A stretch of 64,000 bases of DNA from Calidifontibacter indicus (GCF_003386865.1 NZ_QTUA01000001.1:1984001-2048000); one strand, 5' to 3'; positions 23,658 through 33,455 are shown, counted from the stretch's first letter. A program made the numbers and translations. Notes: generated by a model from the letters alone, not told the origin.

Positions 23658-24851
23658 ATGTCCATCACCCCTTACCGCAGCGTGCTCGCCAACCAGGCCG
23701 CTCGCCGAGCCCTGGTGCTCGGCATCCTGCTGCGCATCCCGATCTTCGGCACCGGGGTGCTGCTGATGTTGCACGTTGTCGAGCATCTGGACCGTTCGTG
23801 GGCCGAGGCCGGCCTCGTCTCGGCGGTCGCGACTCTCGCGATTGCGGTCAGCGGACCTTGGCGTGGACGCCTGTTGGATCGGCACGGGCTTCGCAAGGTC
23901 GTCGCCCCGTCGATCGTCATCACCGGGTCGTGTTGGGCGGTTGCGCCGTTCGTGGGGTACTGGCCGCTGCTGTTCCTCGCCGGCCTGGCCGGCCTCTTCG
24001 TCGTGCCGATCTTCTCGATCGCGCGGCAGAGCGTCATCGCTGCCGTCCCGCTGAACGAACGTCGCACTGCGCTGTCCGTCGACGGCGTGGGGGTGGAACT
24101 GGCCTACATGTCCGGACCGGCGGTCGCCGTCTGGGCCGGGCATCAGTTCGGTACCGCCATCACGCTGTTCGCTCTGCAGATGCTCGGGGTCGTCGGTGGG
24201 ATCGTGCTCTGGTTGCTCGACCCGAGCCTGCGCGAGGAGGGGTCCGCAACGGCAGACGCCGCTGCGCAGATTCCTCGTTCGGAATGGTTCCGTCCGGCCT
24301 TCGTCGGCCTGTGCCTGGCCGCCGCTGCATCGACGCTCGTGCTCGTGGGCAGCGAGGTCGCCGTGGTCGCCGGACTGCGCCAGTGGGGTGAGTCCGGGTC
24401 GCTCGGCCTGGTCTTCGCCGGGTGGGGAGTTGGATCGATCCTAGGCGGTCTCTACTACGGCGCGATGTCCCGTGGCCTGTCGCCGTACTTCCTTCTCGCC
24501 GGTCTGGCGTTGGTCACCGCACCGATGGCGCTCGCCGACTCCGCTCTTACCGTGGCGGGACTTGCCGTGCTCGCCGGAGTCTTCTGCGCGCCCACCATCA
24601 CCGCGTCGGTCGAGGCGGTCAGCCGGGTCGTACCGGCGGCTGCTCGAGGTGAGGCGATGGGCTGGCACGGCTCCTGCATGACGGCAGGATCAGCCCTCGC
24701 GGCGCCACTGGTCGGGATGGTCATTGATGGCCACGGCCATCAATCTGCGATCGTGCTGGTCTGCGTGCTCGGCCTGGTCGTGGCGCTCGCGGGTGCCGCC
24801 GCGGCCGCCCTGGTCCGCAGTCGACGCAGCCAGCTGATCCCCGCGCACTGA
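23658..24851 (+). CDS. MFS transporter
   Basis: 397 aa with about 12 predicted helices. The cytoplasmic loop 2-3 motif appears as GPWRGRLLDRHGLRKVV (major facilitator motif A). The central loop is short and charged (DPSLREEGSATADAAAQIPR). The start ATG at 23658 follows a GGAAG site at 23644 and gives a short cytoplasmic N-terminus. It lies 65 bases after the kinase gene in the same direction, so possible co-transcription. Substrate cannot be predicted; the family includes drug exporters. Confidence 0.88.
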   Translation: MSITPYRSVLANQAARRALVLGILLRIPIFGTGVLLMLHVVEHLDRSWAEAGLVSAVATLAIAVSGPWRGRLLDRHGLRKVVAPSIVITGSCWAVAPFVGYWPLLFLAGLAGLFVVPIFSIARQSVIAAVPLNERRTALSVDGVGVELAYMSGPAVAVWAGHQFGTAITLFALQMLGVVGGIVLWLLDPSLREEGSATADAAAQIPRSEWFRPAFVGLCLAAAASTLVLVGSEVAVVAGLRQWGESGSLGLVFAGWGVGSILGGLYYGAMSRGLSPYFLLAGLALVTAPMALADSALTVAGLAVLAGVFCAPTITASVEAVSRVVPAAARGEAMGWHGSCMTAGSALAAPLVGMVIDGHGHQSAIVLVCVLGLVVALAGAAAAALVRSRRSQLIPAH

Positions 24852-25055
24852 GCGGGGGCACAACGATTTCGTCGGAGGCGGCATCGCTGTTACCCTTGGT
24901 GAACCGACTCATGCGTTTCGTCGTGTGAGTGTGCAAGAGAAGCAACGCTTCCACCCGAGTCGACAGGCATGTCGCCGGGTCCCGGTACCGGAGAGGACGG
25001 TTCGCCGTCCGCGCCCATGGCCGCGCGCCGTAAGCAGTCTCCGATGTCAGGCGTT

Positions 25056-25096
25056 GGCTCCTCGTGCACTTCGGTGACGAGGAGCCTTTCTTCGTC
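25056..25096 (+). terminator. Attenuator hairpin in the infC leader
   Basis: GGCTCCTCGT (25056-25065) pairs with ACGAGGAGCC (25077-25086), capped by CAC-TTCG-GTG, and is followed directly by TTTCTTCGTCT. This is an intrinsic terminator located upstream of, not after, a gene. It ends 50 bases before the IF3 start codon. Such leader terminators control IF3/L35/L20 operons in other bacteria. The region from the MFS stop (24851) to 25056 holds no gene; a weak -10 candidate, TACCCT, is at 24891-24896. Confidence 0.75.
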
Positions 25097-25136
25097 TCCG
25101 GGCGGTGCAACTGAACGTCAGACACAAGGAGCAGAC

Positions 25137-25787
25137 ATCAGCGCCGAGCCTCGTATCAATGACCGCATCCGGGTTCCGGAAGTGCGGCTTGTCGGCCCCA
25201 ACGGTGAGCAGGTCGGGATCGTGCGCGTCGAGGACGCGTTGCGACTGGCCGCCGAAGCAGATCTCGACCTCGTCGAGGTGGCACCGCAGGCCAAGCCGCC
25301 GGTCGCCAAGCTCATGGACTACGGCAAGTTCAAGTACGAAGCTGCCCTGAAAGCCCGTGAGGCCCGCAAGAACCAGGTCAACACGGTCATCAAGGAGATC
25401 AAACTCCGACCGAAGATCGACCCGCACGACTACCAGACCAAGCTCGGCCACATCGAGCGGTTCCTGAAGGCCGGCGACAAGGTCAAGGTCACCATCTGGC
25501 TGCGCGGACGTGAGCAGTCGCGTCCGGAGCTGGGTTTCCGTCTGCTGCAGCGTGTGGCCGCCGACATCGGCGAGCTCGGCTTCGTCGAGAGCGCGCCGAA
25601 GCAGGACGGTCGCAACATGATCATGGTGCTGGGTCCGACCCGTAAGAAGGCCGAAGCCCGCGCCGAGGGTCGCCGTCGTCGTGAGCAGGCTGCCGAGAAG
25701 GCGCCTGAGACCGTCGAGCAGGCACCCGAAGCCGTCGAGCAGGCCGAGCCGGCCGAGGAGTCGGCCACCGAGACTGCCGCCCAGTAG
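25137..25787 (+). CDS. infC: Translation initiation factor IF-3
   Basis: 216 aa. IF3 keeps 30S subunits free and proofreads start-codon selection. The true start is taken as the ATC at 25137, six bases after AAGGAG (25126-25131), giving [20 protein letters not shown], the conserved N-terminus. A non-AUG start is the known autoregulatory feature of infC. The N-domain to about residue 75 is followed by the C-domain with [18 protein letters not shown] and [20 protein letters not shown] 45-residue Glu/Ala-rich tail ([20 protein letters not shown]) extends beyond the usual end, as in other Actinobacteria. Confidence 0.95.
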   Translation: MSAEPRINDRIRVPEVRLVGPNGEQVGIVRVEDALRLAAEADLDLVEVAPQAKPPVAKLMDYGKFKYEAALKAREARKNQVNTVIKEIKLRPKIDPHDYQTKLGHIERFLKAGDKVKVTIWLRGREQSRPELGFRLLQRVAADIGELGFVESAPKQDGRNMIMVLGPTRKKAEARAEGRRRREQAAEKAPETVEQAPEAVEQAEPAEESATETAAQ

Positions 25788-25876
25788 GAGCGGAACAACC
25801 ACTCGGGATCCCGCGGTCCCGAGGTAATGACGACCGGCGTCCAAACGCCGGAACAGCGATAGAAGGAGATCGGCTC

Positions 25877-26071
25877 ATGCCGAAGATGAAGACCCACAGT
25901 GGTGCCAAGAAGCGTTTCCGCGTGACCGGCTCCGGCAAGGTGATGCGTCAGCGTGCGCGTCACGTGCACAAGTTCCAGGAGCGCAGCAAGTCGGCCACCC
26001 GCCGCCTCGTTCCGGACGTCGTCGTCGCCAAGTCCGACGAGAAGAAGATCAAGAAGCTTCTCGGTCAGTAA
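25877..26071 (+). CDS. rpmI: 50S ribosomal protein L35
   Basis: 64 aa, normal length, with the signature PKMKTHSGAKKRFRVTGSGK near the N-terminus and a strong AAGGAG site at 25863-25868. Second gene of the infC-rpmI-rplT operon. The 89-base gap from infC contains CGGGATCCCGCGGTCCCG, a short inverted repeat that may be a processing or attenuation stem. Confidence 0.97.
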   Translation: MPKMKTHSGAKKRFRVTGSGKVMRQRARHVHKFQERSKSATRRLVPDVVVAKSDEKKIKKLLGQ

Positions 26072-26138
26072 TCCGCCCACTTGCACCACTGGTCCTGACC
26101 GTCCCCGGTAGGACCGCCCAAGAACGAAGGAGATTCAC

Positions 26139-26528
26139 GTGGCACGCGTGAAGCGGGCAGTCAACGCCCAGAAGAAGCGCCGTACCGTCCTCGAGCAGGC
26201 CAGCGGCTACCGCGGCCAGCGCTCGCGCCTTTACCGCAAGGCGAAGGAGCAGGTCACCCACAGCATGGGTTACGCGTACCGTGACCGGCGCGCGAAGAAG
26301 GGCGACTTCCGTCGCCTCTGGATCCAGCGCATCAACGCAGGTGCGCGCGCGAACGGCATGACGTACAACCGGTTCATCCAGGGTCTGAAGAACGCCGAGA
26401 TCGAGGTCGACCGCCGCATGCTCGCCGAGCTGGCCGTCAACGACGCCGCCGCGTTCGCCGCCCTGGTCGAGATCGCCAAGGCGAACGTCAGCACCGAGTC
26501 GACCCCCGAGTCGACCCCGGCTGCCTGA
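26139..26528 (+). CDS. rplT: 50S ribosomal protein L20
   Basis: 129 aa. [40 protein letters not shown] and [20 protein letters not shown] are canonical. L20 binds 23S rRNA early in assembly and in several bacteria represses its own operon by binding the leader. The tail is slightly extended ([12 protein letters not shown]). GTG at 26139 follows AAGGAG at 26127-26132. Confidence 0.97.
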   Translation: MARVKRAVNAQKKRRTVLEQASGYRGQRSRLYRKAKEQVTHSMGYAYRDRRAKKGDFRRLWIQRINAGARANGMTYNRFIQGLKNAEIEVDRRMLAELAVNDAAAFAALVEIAKANVSTESTPESTPAA

Positions 26529-26557
26529 GAACGCCACACGTAACACGCCGTACGCCG

Positions 26558-27355
26558 GTGGAGCCCGTCCTTTCCAACCCGACCTCCGATCGGGTGAAGA
26601 AGGTGCGAGCGCTCCACCGGCGTTCGTCGCGTGAGCGGGCCGGCCAGTTCCTGGCCGAAGGTCCGCAGTCGGTGCGGGAGGTCCTGCGCTTCGCGCCCGG
26701 CACCGTCGACGCCGTCTACTACGTGCGCGGTGAGCGCAGCGCGGAACTGGTCGAACTGGCCGCCCAGCGGGGCGTCACCACCCGGGAGTGCACCCCCGAG
26801 GTGCTCGCGCAGATGTGCGAGGCCCAGCATCCGCAACCGGTGGTTGCCGTGGTGCGCCCGGTGTCGGTGTCGCTCGACGAGGCGTTGGCCGGCGACGGCT
26901 ACGTGGTCGTGCTGACCAACGTGCGCGACCCCGGCAACGCCGGCACGGTGATCCGCGGCGCCGACGCGGCGGGTGCGCGGTGCGTGCTGATCAGCGACTC
27001 CAGCGTCGACATCGAGAACCCCAAGGTGGTGCGGTCGACCGTCGGGTCACTGTGGCACCTGCCGATCCACACCGGGTCGAGCATCGAAGAGATCTTCGCC
27101 GCCTGCCGTGACGCCGGCCTGCTGCTGCTGGCTGCCGACGGCGTCGGTGAGCAGTTGCTGCCCGACACCGACCTCACCCGTCCGCACGCCTGGGTGATGG
27201 GCAACGAGGCGTGGGGTCTCGAACCCGAGGTGCGCGACGCCTGCGACGAGGTGGTGCGGGTGCCGATCTACGGGCACGCCGAGTCGCTCAACCTCGCGAT
27301 GGCCGCGACCGTCTGCATGTACGCCAGCGCCGCCGCGACGCAGACCACCGACTGA
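26558..27355 (+). CDS. SpoU/TrmH-family RNA 2'-O-methyltransferase
   Basis: 265 aa. An N-terminal L30e-like substrate-binding domain (RVKKVRALHRRSSRERAGQF ... FLAEGPQSVREVL) is followed by the knotted SPOUT domain with its three motifs: LTNVRDPGNAGTVIRGADAA, HAWVMGNEAWGL and VRVPIYGHAESLNLAMAATV. Typical of rRNA ribose methylases placed between rplT and pheS in Actinobacteria. The exact target nucleotide cannot be deduced. GTG start 30 bases after the rplT stop, so probably in the same operon. Confidence 0.92.
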   Translation: MEPVLSNPTSDRVKKVRALHRRSSRERAGQFLAEGPQSVREVLRFAPGTVDAVYYVRGERSAELVELAAQRGVTTRECTPEVLAQMCEAQHPQPVVAVVRPVSVSLDEALAGDGYVVVLTNVRDPGNAGTVIRGADAAGARCVLISDSSVDIENPKVVRSTVGSLWHLPIHTGSSIEEIFAACRDAGLLLLAADGVGEQLLPDTDLTRPHAWVMGNEAWGLEPEVRDACDEVVRVPIYGHAESLNLAMAATVCMYASAAATQTTD

Positions 27356-27402
27356 ACCCTCCGCCCACCGAAACCGGGATGAGGCGCCCACGGCGCCGTC
27401 GA

Positions 27403-27408
27403 TAGAAT
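27403..27408 (+). promoter_or_regulatory. Candidate -10 box for pheST
   Basis: TAGAAT at 27403-27408, 66 bases before the pheS start, matches the actinobacterial -10 consensus (TANNNT). No good -35 is visible 16-18 bases upstream. The short leader shows no T-box-like features. Confidence 0.45.
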
Positions 27409-27473
27409 CGCCGGGCTGCCGATTCCGGCTTTCCGGCACGGCGAACGCACACCACGAGGACGAGACGAGAGCG

Positions 27474-28568
27474 ATGTCAGGCCCCAATACGCAGTACGAC
27501 CCGGTGGAGGTCGCCGCCCTCGACCCCGAAGCGATCGACAAAGCCGTCCAGGACGCGCTCGACGCGATCGCCGGCGCGGGCGACCTGGAGCAACTGAAGT
27601 CGGTGCGCACCGCGCACCAGGGCGACAAGTCGCCGCTCGCCCTCGCCAACCGCGAGATCGGCGCCCTGCCGCCCACCGCCAAGGCCGAAGCCGGCAAGCG
27701 CGTCGGCCAAGCCCGCGGACGCGTGGGTCAGGCATTCAAGGAACGCCAGGCGGTGCTGGAGGCCGAACGCGACGAACGCATCCTGGTCGAGGAAGCCGTC
27801 GACGTCACGATGACTCCCGGACGCCGTCCGCTGGGCCGGCGCCACCCCACCGAACTGATGGGCGAGCGCATCGCCGACATCCTCGTCGGCATGGGTTGGG
27901 AGATCGCCGAGGGCCCGGAGATCGAGGCCGAGTGGTTCACCTTCGACGCCCTCAACTTCGACGCCGACCACCCGGCGCGCCAGATGCAGGACACCTTCTA
28001 CATCGACCCGCCCGAGAACGGGTTGGTGCTGCGCACCCACACCTCGCCGGTGCAGGCCCGCGCGATGCTCGAACGCGGCGCGCCGCTGTACATCGGATGC
28101 CTCGGACGCGTGTTCCGCACCGACGAACTCGACGCCACCCACATGCCCGCGTTCCACCAGATCGAGGGCCTTGCGGTCGACGAGGGCCTGACGATGGCCC
28201 ACCTCAAGGGCACCCTCGACCGGATGGCCACCGAACTGTTCGGTGAGGGCATCGTGACCCGGCTGCGTCCGTCGTACTTCCCGTTCACCGAGCCGTCGGC
28301 CGAGATGGACCTGCGCTGCTTCGTCTGCCGCGGGGAAGACCAGGCCTGCCGGGCCTGCTCCGGCACCGGATGGATCGAGTGGGGCGGCTGCGGCATGGTC
28401 AACCAGAACGTGCTGCGCGCCTGCAACATCGACCCGGACAAGTACTCCGGTTTCGCCTTCGGAATGGGCGTCGATCGGGCACTGATGTTCCGCACCGGCG
28501 CCGCCGACATGCGGGAAATGATCGAGGGCGACGTTCGCTTCAACAACCAGTTCGGAATGGAGATCTGA
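27474..28568 (+). CDS. pheS: Phenylalanyl-tRNA synthetase alpha subunit
   Basis: 364 aa. An N-terminal coiled coil (about 1-95) is followed by the class II catalytic core: motif 1 region GRRHPTELMGERIADILVGM, motif 2 TSPVQARAM ... RVFRTDELDATHMPAFHQIE, motif 3 GFAFGMGVDRALMFRTG. A CxxC pair region (CFVCRGEDQACRACSGTG) precedes WIEWGGCGMV, normal for bacterial PheS. The stop shares one base with the pheT start (TGATG). Confidence 0.97.
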   Translation: MSGPNTQYDPVEVAALDPEAIDKAVQDALDAIAGAGDLEQLKSVRTAHQGDKSPLALANREIGALPPTAKAEAGKRVGQARGRVGQAFKERQAVLEAERDERILVEEAVDVTMTPGRRPLGRRHPTELMGERIADILVGMGWEIAEGPEIEAEWFTFDALNFDADHPARQMQDTFYIDPPENGLVLRTHTSPVQARAMLERGAPLYIGCLGRVFRTDELDATHMPAFHQIEGLAVDEGLTMAHLKGTLDRMATELFGEGIVTRLRPSYFPFTEPSAEMDLRCFVCRGEDQACRACSGTGWIEWGGCGMVNQNVLRACNIDPDKYSGFAFGMGVDRALMFRTGAADMREMIEGDVRFNNQFGMEI

Positions 28569-31087
28569 TGCGGGTGCCGATCGATTGGCTGCGCGAGTAC
28601 GTCGCGGTCCCGACCGACGCACGCGGCACCGACGTGGCCGCCGCCCTGGTGAAGGTGGGTCTGGAGGAGGAGGGCATCCACGGTGGCGACATCACCGGCC
28701 CGGTCGTCGTCGGCCGGGTGATCTCCAAGGAGCCGCAGGAGCAGAAGAACGGCAAGACGATCAACTGGTGCCAGGTCGACGTCGGCGACGCCAACGGCAC
28801 CGGCGAGCCCCAGGGCATCGTCTGCGGCGCACACAACTTCGACGCCGGCGATTGGGTGGTCTGCGTGCTGCCCGGAGCCGTGCTGCCCGGCGGTTTCGCA
28901 ATCGCCGCGCGCAAGACCTACGGCCACGTTTCGGCCGGAATGATCTGTGCCGCAGACGAACTCGGACTTCCTGACGACGGCTCCGGCGGCATCATCCGCC
29001 TCGCCGAGCGGGTGCCGGGGGTCGAGTTCACCGCCGGTCAGGACGCGTTGCCGATCCTCGGCCTCGACCGTGAGACCGTCGAGATCAACGTGACGCCCGA
29101 CCGCGGCTACTGCTTCTGCTTGCGCGGAGTGGCCCGGGAGTACTCCCACTCGACCGGTGCGGTGTTCACCGACTCGGCTGACGATCTGGCCCGGCGGGCA
29201 CCGGCCGCCAACGACTCCGGCTTCGGGGTGCAGGTCGCCGACGACGCCCCACTCGGCGGCAAGGTCGGCTGCACCCGCTACGTCGCGCGGACGGTGCGCG
29301 GCATCGATCCGAGCGCGCCCACTCCGGAGTGGATGGCCACCCGCCTCACCGAGGCGGGCATGCGACCCATCTCGCTCGCGGTCGACGTCACCAACTACGT
29401 CATGCTTGCGCTCGGCCAGCCGCTGCACGCCTTCGACGTCGACACCCTCACCGGCCCGATCGTGGTGCGTCGCGCCCGGGCGGGGGAGAAGCTCACCACC
29501 CTCGACGACGTGGAGCGGACGCTCGATGTCGAAGACCTCCTCATCACCGACGCCGGCGAGAAGCCGCTGGCGATCGCGGGTGTCATGGGGGGTGAAGACT
29601 CCGAGGTGTCCGAGTCCACCCGCAACGTGCTCGTCGAGGCTGCCCGGTTCGACCAGGTCTCGATTGCCCGAAGTGCCCGGCGGCACAAGCTCGCCACCGA
29701 GGCGTCGAAGCGTTTCGAGCGCGGCGTCGACCCCGAACTCGCGCCTGCGGCAGCGCAATTGGCGATCGACCTGCTCGTCGAGTTCGGTGGCGGCACCGTC
29801 GACGAGGGTGTCACCGATGTGCACACTCCCGTCGAACAGCCGGTGATCACGATCGGCGTGGAGCAGCCGGGCCGGCTCGTCGGCGTCGACTACTCGGCCG
29901 ACGACGTGCGCGGCGTGCTCGAACTCATCGGGTGCACGGTCGAGGGCGACGGCGACACCTTGTCGGTCACGCCGCCGACCTGGCGCCCCGACCTCACCAC
30001 CTGGCCCGACCTCGCCGAGGAGGTCGCCCGCATCAAGGGGTACGACGCGATCCCGTCGATCGTGCCGGCGGCCCCGGGCGGTCGCGGGCTCACCCCGGCA
30101 CAGAGCGGACGCCGCCTGGCGGCCAACGTGCTCGCCGCGCGCGGCTTCAGCGAGATCTGGAGCGCACCGTTCGTGGCGGTGGAGTCGTTCGACCAGCTCG
30201 GTTACCCCGCCGACGACCCGCGGCGCATCACCGTCCGTATCGCCAACCCCCTCTCGGAGCAGGAGCCACTGTTTCGCACGGCCGTGCTGCCGAACGTGCT
30301 GGAGGCGTTGCGCCGCAACACTTCTCGTGGCCAGCGCGATGTGGCGCTCTTCGAGCACGGGCTCGTCGTCGCCGGCCCGGCGGGCAGGGCGCCGACCTTC
30401 CCGGTGGGCACCTACCCGGGTGCCGACGCCGTCCGCGCGATCGAGGACGCCGTGCCGGCACAGCCGCGGCACATCGCCTGGGCGCTTGCGGGCGACGTCG
30501 AGAAGGCCGGTTGGTGGGGCGCGGGCCGCACCGCCGACTGGTCGGATGCCATCGACGCCGCTCTGGCTCTCGGCGACGCACTCGCGGTGCCGCTGCAGGT
30601 GCGCACCGGCGCCGTGGCGCCGTTCCACCCGGGACGCTGCGCCGAGATCGTGCTCCCCGACGGCACCGTGATCGGTGCGGCCGGTGAGTTGCACCCCAAG
30701 GTGGTCGGGGCGCTTGGTCTCAGTGGCCGCCCGGTCGGCGGTGAGCTCGACCTCGACGCGCTCATCGCGGCGTCGACGACCCCGCAGGCCGCCGGGCTGT
30801 CGAACTTCCCGATCGTGCAGAGCGACATCGCGCTGACCGTCGACGCGCAGGTGCGCGCCGGCGAGGTGCTCGCCACGTTGCGTTCCGCCGCCGGTGACGA
30901 TCTGGAGCGGATCCAGCTGTTCGACAGCTACGAGGGCGACCAGGTCGGCGAGGGCAAGAAGTCGCTCGCCTTCCGGATGACCTTCCGGGCCGATCGCACG
31001 CTGAAGACCGAAGAGGTCAACGCGCTGCGCGACGCCGCGGTCGCCGCCGCCGGACGCGAGCACGCGGCGGTGCTGCGCGGCGCCTGA
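28568..31087 (+). CDS. pheT: Phenylalanyl-tRNA synthetase beta subunit
   Basis: 839 aa. It begins MRVPIDWLREYV, has a tRNA-binding OB-fold region near residues 40-150, B3/B4 editing domain text (RPISLAVDVTNYVMLALGQP ... LHAFD) and a B5 domain. The C-terminal ferredoxin-like anticodon-binding domain includes FPIVQSDIALTVDAQV and ends GREHAAVLRGA. Full length. Forms the alpha2-beta2 enzyme with the overlapping upstream subunit. Confidence 0.97.
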   Translation: MRVPIDWLREYVAVPTDARGTDVAAALVKVGLEEEGIHGGDITGPVVVGRVISKEPQEQKNGKTINWCQVDVGDANGTGEPQGIVCGAHNFDAGDWVVCVLPGAVLPGGFAIAARKTYGHVSAGMICAADELGLPDDGSGGIIRLAERVPGVEFTAGQDALPILGLDRETVEINVTPDRGYCFCLRGVAREYSHSTGAVFTDSADDLARRAPAANDSGFGVQVADDAPLGGKVGCTRYVARTVRGIDPSAPTPEWMATRLTEAGMRPISLAVDVTNYVMLALGQPLHAFDVDTLTGPIVVRRARAGEKLTTLDDVERTLDVEDLLITDAGEKPLAIAGVMGGEDSEVSESTRNVLVEAARFDQVSIARSARRHKLATEASKRFERGVDPELAPAAAQLAIDLLVEFGGGTVDEGVTDVHTPVEQPVITIGVEQPGRLVGVDYSADDVRGVLELIGCTVEGDGDTLSVTPPTWRPDLTTWPDLAEEVARIKGYDAIPSIVPAAPGGRGLTPAQSGRRLAANVLAARGFSEIWSAPFVAVESFDQLGYPADDPRRITVRIANPLSEQEPLFRTAVLPNVLEALRRNTSRGQRDVALFEHGLVVAGPAGRAPTFPVGTYPGADAVRAIEDAVPAQPRHIAWALAGDVEKAGWWGAGRTADWSDAIDAALALGDALAVPLQVRTGAVAPFHPGRCAEIVLPDGTVIGAAGELHPKVVGALGLSGRPVGGELDLDALIAASTTPQAAGLSNFPIVQSDIALTVDAQVRAGEVLATLRSAAGDDLERIQLFDSYEGDQVGEGKKSLAFRMTFRADRTLKTEEVNALRDAAVAAAGREHAAVLRGA

Positions 31088-31097
31088 GCCCACCCCA

Positions 31098-31163
31098 CAC
31101 CCCCGCGAAAGTTTGCGCGACACGCGACAGATGCGCGCAAGGTTGCAAACTTTCGCGGGGGTG
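31098..31163. repeat. REP-like palindrome between pheT and argC
   Basis: 19-bp perfect stem CACCCCCGCGAAAGTTTGC (31098-31116) with its complement at 31145-31163, separated by a 28-base loop rich in GCGC. The core matches the palindrome at 19600-19666. It may also terminate pheT transcription. Confidence 0.75.
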
Positions 31164-31190
31164 GGCGGAGGGGTCGGCGGCGCGACCCCC

Positions 31191-31228
31191 GTGCATGAAT
31201 ATGCGGTCGGATGTATGATCATCACATG
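31191..31228 (+). promoter_or_regulatory. argC promoter with candidate ARG box; leaderless start
   Basis: A perfect -10 hexamer TATGAT (31214-31219) lies so that transcription would begin at about 31226, the A of the argC ATG, implying a leaderless mRNA; no Shine-Dalgarno is present. The -35 region (GTGCAT) is weak. The stretch GCATGAATATGC (31192-31203) is an interrupted palindrome, and TGATCATCACATGATCA (31216-31232) is a second one. Both overlap the promoter and resemble ArgR operator half-sites (CAT/ATG with AT-rich centre). The regulator is encoded in this operon. Confidence 0.65.
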
Positions 31229-32266
31229 ATCAGGGCTGCTGTCGCGGGAGCGAGCGGATATGCCGGAGGCGAGATCGTCCGGCTGTTGACCAACCACCCA
31301 CAGGTCGAGATCGGCACGCTCGCGGCCGGTAGTCAGGCCGGCAAGCCGGTCACCTCGGTGCACCCGAACCTCACGCCGCTGGCCGACCGGCAGTTCACCG
31401 AGACCACGCCCGAGACCCTCGATGGCCACCACGTGGTGTTCCTCGCGCTGCCGCACGGCCAGAGCGCCGCGCTGGCTCGACAGTTGCCCGACGACGTCGT
31501 GCTCATCGACTGCGGCGCCGACTTCCGGCTGGGTGACGAAGCTGCGTGGACCACCTTCTACGACACCGAGTTCGCCGGCACCTGGCCCTACGGCATGCCC
31601 GAACTCGCCACCGCCGACGGACCGCAGCGACACCAGCTGGAGGGTGCCCGCCGCATCGCGGTGCCCGGTTGCTACCCGACCTCGGCCAGCCTCGCGCTCG
31701 CGCCGGCTTTCGCGGCCGGGCTCGTCGATGCCGACGACGTCGTCATCGTCGCTGCGTCGGGTACCTCGGGGGCCGGCAAGAGCCTCAAACCGCACCTGCT
31801 CGGCGCCGAAGTGATGGGTTCGATGAGTCCGTACGGCGTGGGTGGCGTGCACCGCCACACCCCGGAGATCGAGCAGAACCTCTCCGGCGCCGCGGGCGAG
31901 CCGGTGACCGTGTCGTTCACGCCGACCCTGGCACCCATGCCGCGCGGCATTCTGGCCACCTGCACCGCCCGCATCAAGCCGGGTGTCGATCTCGCCGCGG
32001 TGCGCCGCGCCTACGACGCCGCATATGCCGAGGAGAAGTTCGTGCACCTGCTGCCCGAGGGCATGTGGCCGAGTACCGGCGCCGTGCTCGGGTCGAACAA
32101 CGTGCAGATCCAGGTGGCCGTCGACGCACACGTCGGCCGACTCGTCGTCGCCAGTGCCGTCGACAATCTGACCAAGGGCACCGCCGGCGCCGCCGTGCAG
32201 TGCATGAACCTCGCCCTCGGACTCCCGGAGTCGACGGGCCTGCCGAGCGTAGGAGTCGCACCGTGA
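31226..32266 (+). CDS. argC: N-acetyl-gamma-glutamyl-phosphate reductase
   Basis: 346 aa. NADPH-dependent reduction of N-acetylglutamyl phosphate, third step of arginine synthesis. [20 protein letters not shown] is the Rossmann loop. The catalytic Cys is in [13 protein letters not shown] and the active-site His in [12 protein letters not shown] 31226 is preferred over ATG 31211 because it gives the exact family N-terminus and coincides with the predicted transcription start. Confidence 0.95.
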   Translation: MIRAAVAGASGYAGGEIVRLLTNHPQVEIGTLAAGSQAGKPVTSVHPNLTPLADRQFTETTPETLDGHHVVFLALPHGQSAALARQLPDDVVLIDCGADFRLGDEAAWTTFYDTEFAGTWPYGMPELATADGPQRHQLEGARRIAVPGCYPTSASLALAPAFAAGLVDADDVVIVAASGTSGAGKSLKPHLLGAEVMGSMSPYGVGGVHRHTPEIEQNLSGAAGEPVTVSFTPTLAPMPRGILATCTARIKPGVDLAAVRRAYDAAYAEEKFVHLLPEGMWPSTGAVLGSNNVQIQVAVDAHVGRLVVASAVDNLTKGTAGAAVQCMNLALGLPESTGLPSVGVAP

Positions 32267-32303
32267 CCCACCCCACCGAACATCGAGCGACGGGAGCCCG
32301 GTC

Positions 32304-33455
32304 GTGAGCGTCACTGCACCGCAAGGGTTTCGCGCGGCCGGCATCACCGCCGGTCTGAAGCCGAGCGGCAAGTCCGACCTCGCGCTGGTCGTCAACGACG
32401 GACCCGCCCGCCACGCCGCGGCGGTCTTCACCAGCAACCGGGTGGAGGCCGCGCCGGTCACCTGGTCGCGGGTCGCCGTCGGCGACGGACGGCTCGACGC
32501 CGTCGTGCTCAACTCCGGCGGGGCGAACGCATGCACCGGCGCGCAGGGTTTTGCCGACACGCACCGCACCGCGGAACTGGTCGCCGACGCGCTCGGGATC
32601 TCCTCCGGCGATCTCGCGGTGTGTTCGACCGGCCTCATCGGCGAGTTGCTGCCGATGGACAAGATCGAAGCTGCTGTGCCGCAACTGGTTTCGCAGCTCG
32701 GCCAGGCCGGAGGCGATGCTGCGGCCCAGGCGATCATGACGACCGACACCGTGCCGAAGCAGGCTGCCGCGGCGCGTGACGGCTGGAGCGTCGGCGGCAT
32801 GGCCAAGGGCGCCGGCATGCTCGCGCCCGCGCTCGCCACGATGCTCGTGGTGGTGACGACCGACGCCGTCGTCGACGCCGCAACCCTGCAGGACGTGCTG
32901 CGAGCTGCCACCTCCACGACCTTCGACCGCATCGACTCCGACGGCTGCCAGTCGACCAACGACACGGTGTTGCTGCTCGCATCGGGCGCCAGTGGCGTGC
33001 CGGTCAGCCGGGAAGCGCTCACCGAGGCGGTCACCGAGGTGTGCGCGTCGCTCGCCCGCCAGCTGATCGCCGACGCCGAGGGCGCCAAGCACGACATTGC
33101 GATCGAGATCCGCACGGCGGCAAGCGAATCCGACGCGTTGACGGTCGCTCGCGCCATCGCTCGCAACAACCTGTTCAAGTGCGCGATCTTCGGCGACGAC
33201 CCCAACTGGGGGCGCATCGTGGCCGCTGTCGGCACCACCGACGCGGTCTTCGAACCCCAGCAACTGGACGTCAGCGTCAACGGGGTGCAGGTCTGTCGGG
33301 CCTGCGGGGTGGGCGACGATCGGTCCCTGGTCGACCTCAGCGGTCGCGAGGTGCACGTGGTGGTCGACCTGCACGCCGGCTCCGAGACGGCGACGGTCTG
33401 GACCAACGACCTCACCCACGACTACGTGCACGAGAACTCCGCCTACTCCACCTGA
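32304..33455 (+). CDS. argJ: Bifunctional ornithine acetyltransferase / N-acetylglutamate synthase
   Basis: 383 aa. Recycles the acetyl group from N-acetylornithine to glutamate, and in bifunctional forms also makes N-acetylglutamate from acetyl-CoA. [20 protein letters not shown] contains the autocleavage Thr (between Ala and Thr in ..LAT..) that splits the precursor into alpha and beta chains. C-terminus [15 protein letters not shown] is canonical. GTG start 37 bases after argC. Confidence 0.95.
   Translation: MSVTAPQGFRAAGITAGLKPSGKSDLALVVNDGPARHAAAVFTSNRVEAAPVTWSRVAVGDGRLDAVVLNSGGANACTGAQGFADTHRTAELVADALGISSGDLAVCSTGLIGELLPMDKIEAAVPQLVSQLGQAGGDAAAQAIMTTDTVPKQAAAARDGWSVGGMAKGAGMLAPALATMLVVVTTDAVVDAATLQDVLRAATSTTFDRIDSDGCQSTNDTVLLLASGASGVPVSREALTEAVTEVCASLARQLIADAEGAKHDIAIEIRTAASESDALTVARAIARNNLFKCAIFGDDPNWGRIVAAVGTTDAVFEPQQLDVSVNGVQVCRACGVGDDRSLVDLSGREVHVVVDLHAGSETATVWTNDLTHDYVHENSAYST

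Noticed and set aside
27998-33415. An 1805-codon open frame on the minus strand across pheS, pheT, argC and argJ
   Set aside because: It is antisense to five well-conserved genes. The translation is low-complexity His/Val/Arg text produced by the G+C bias of the real codons.
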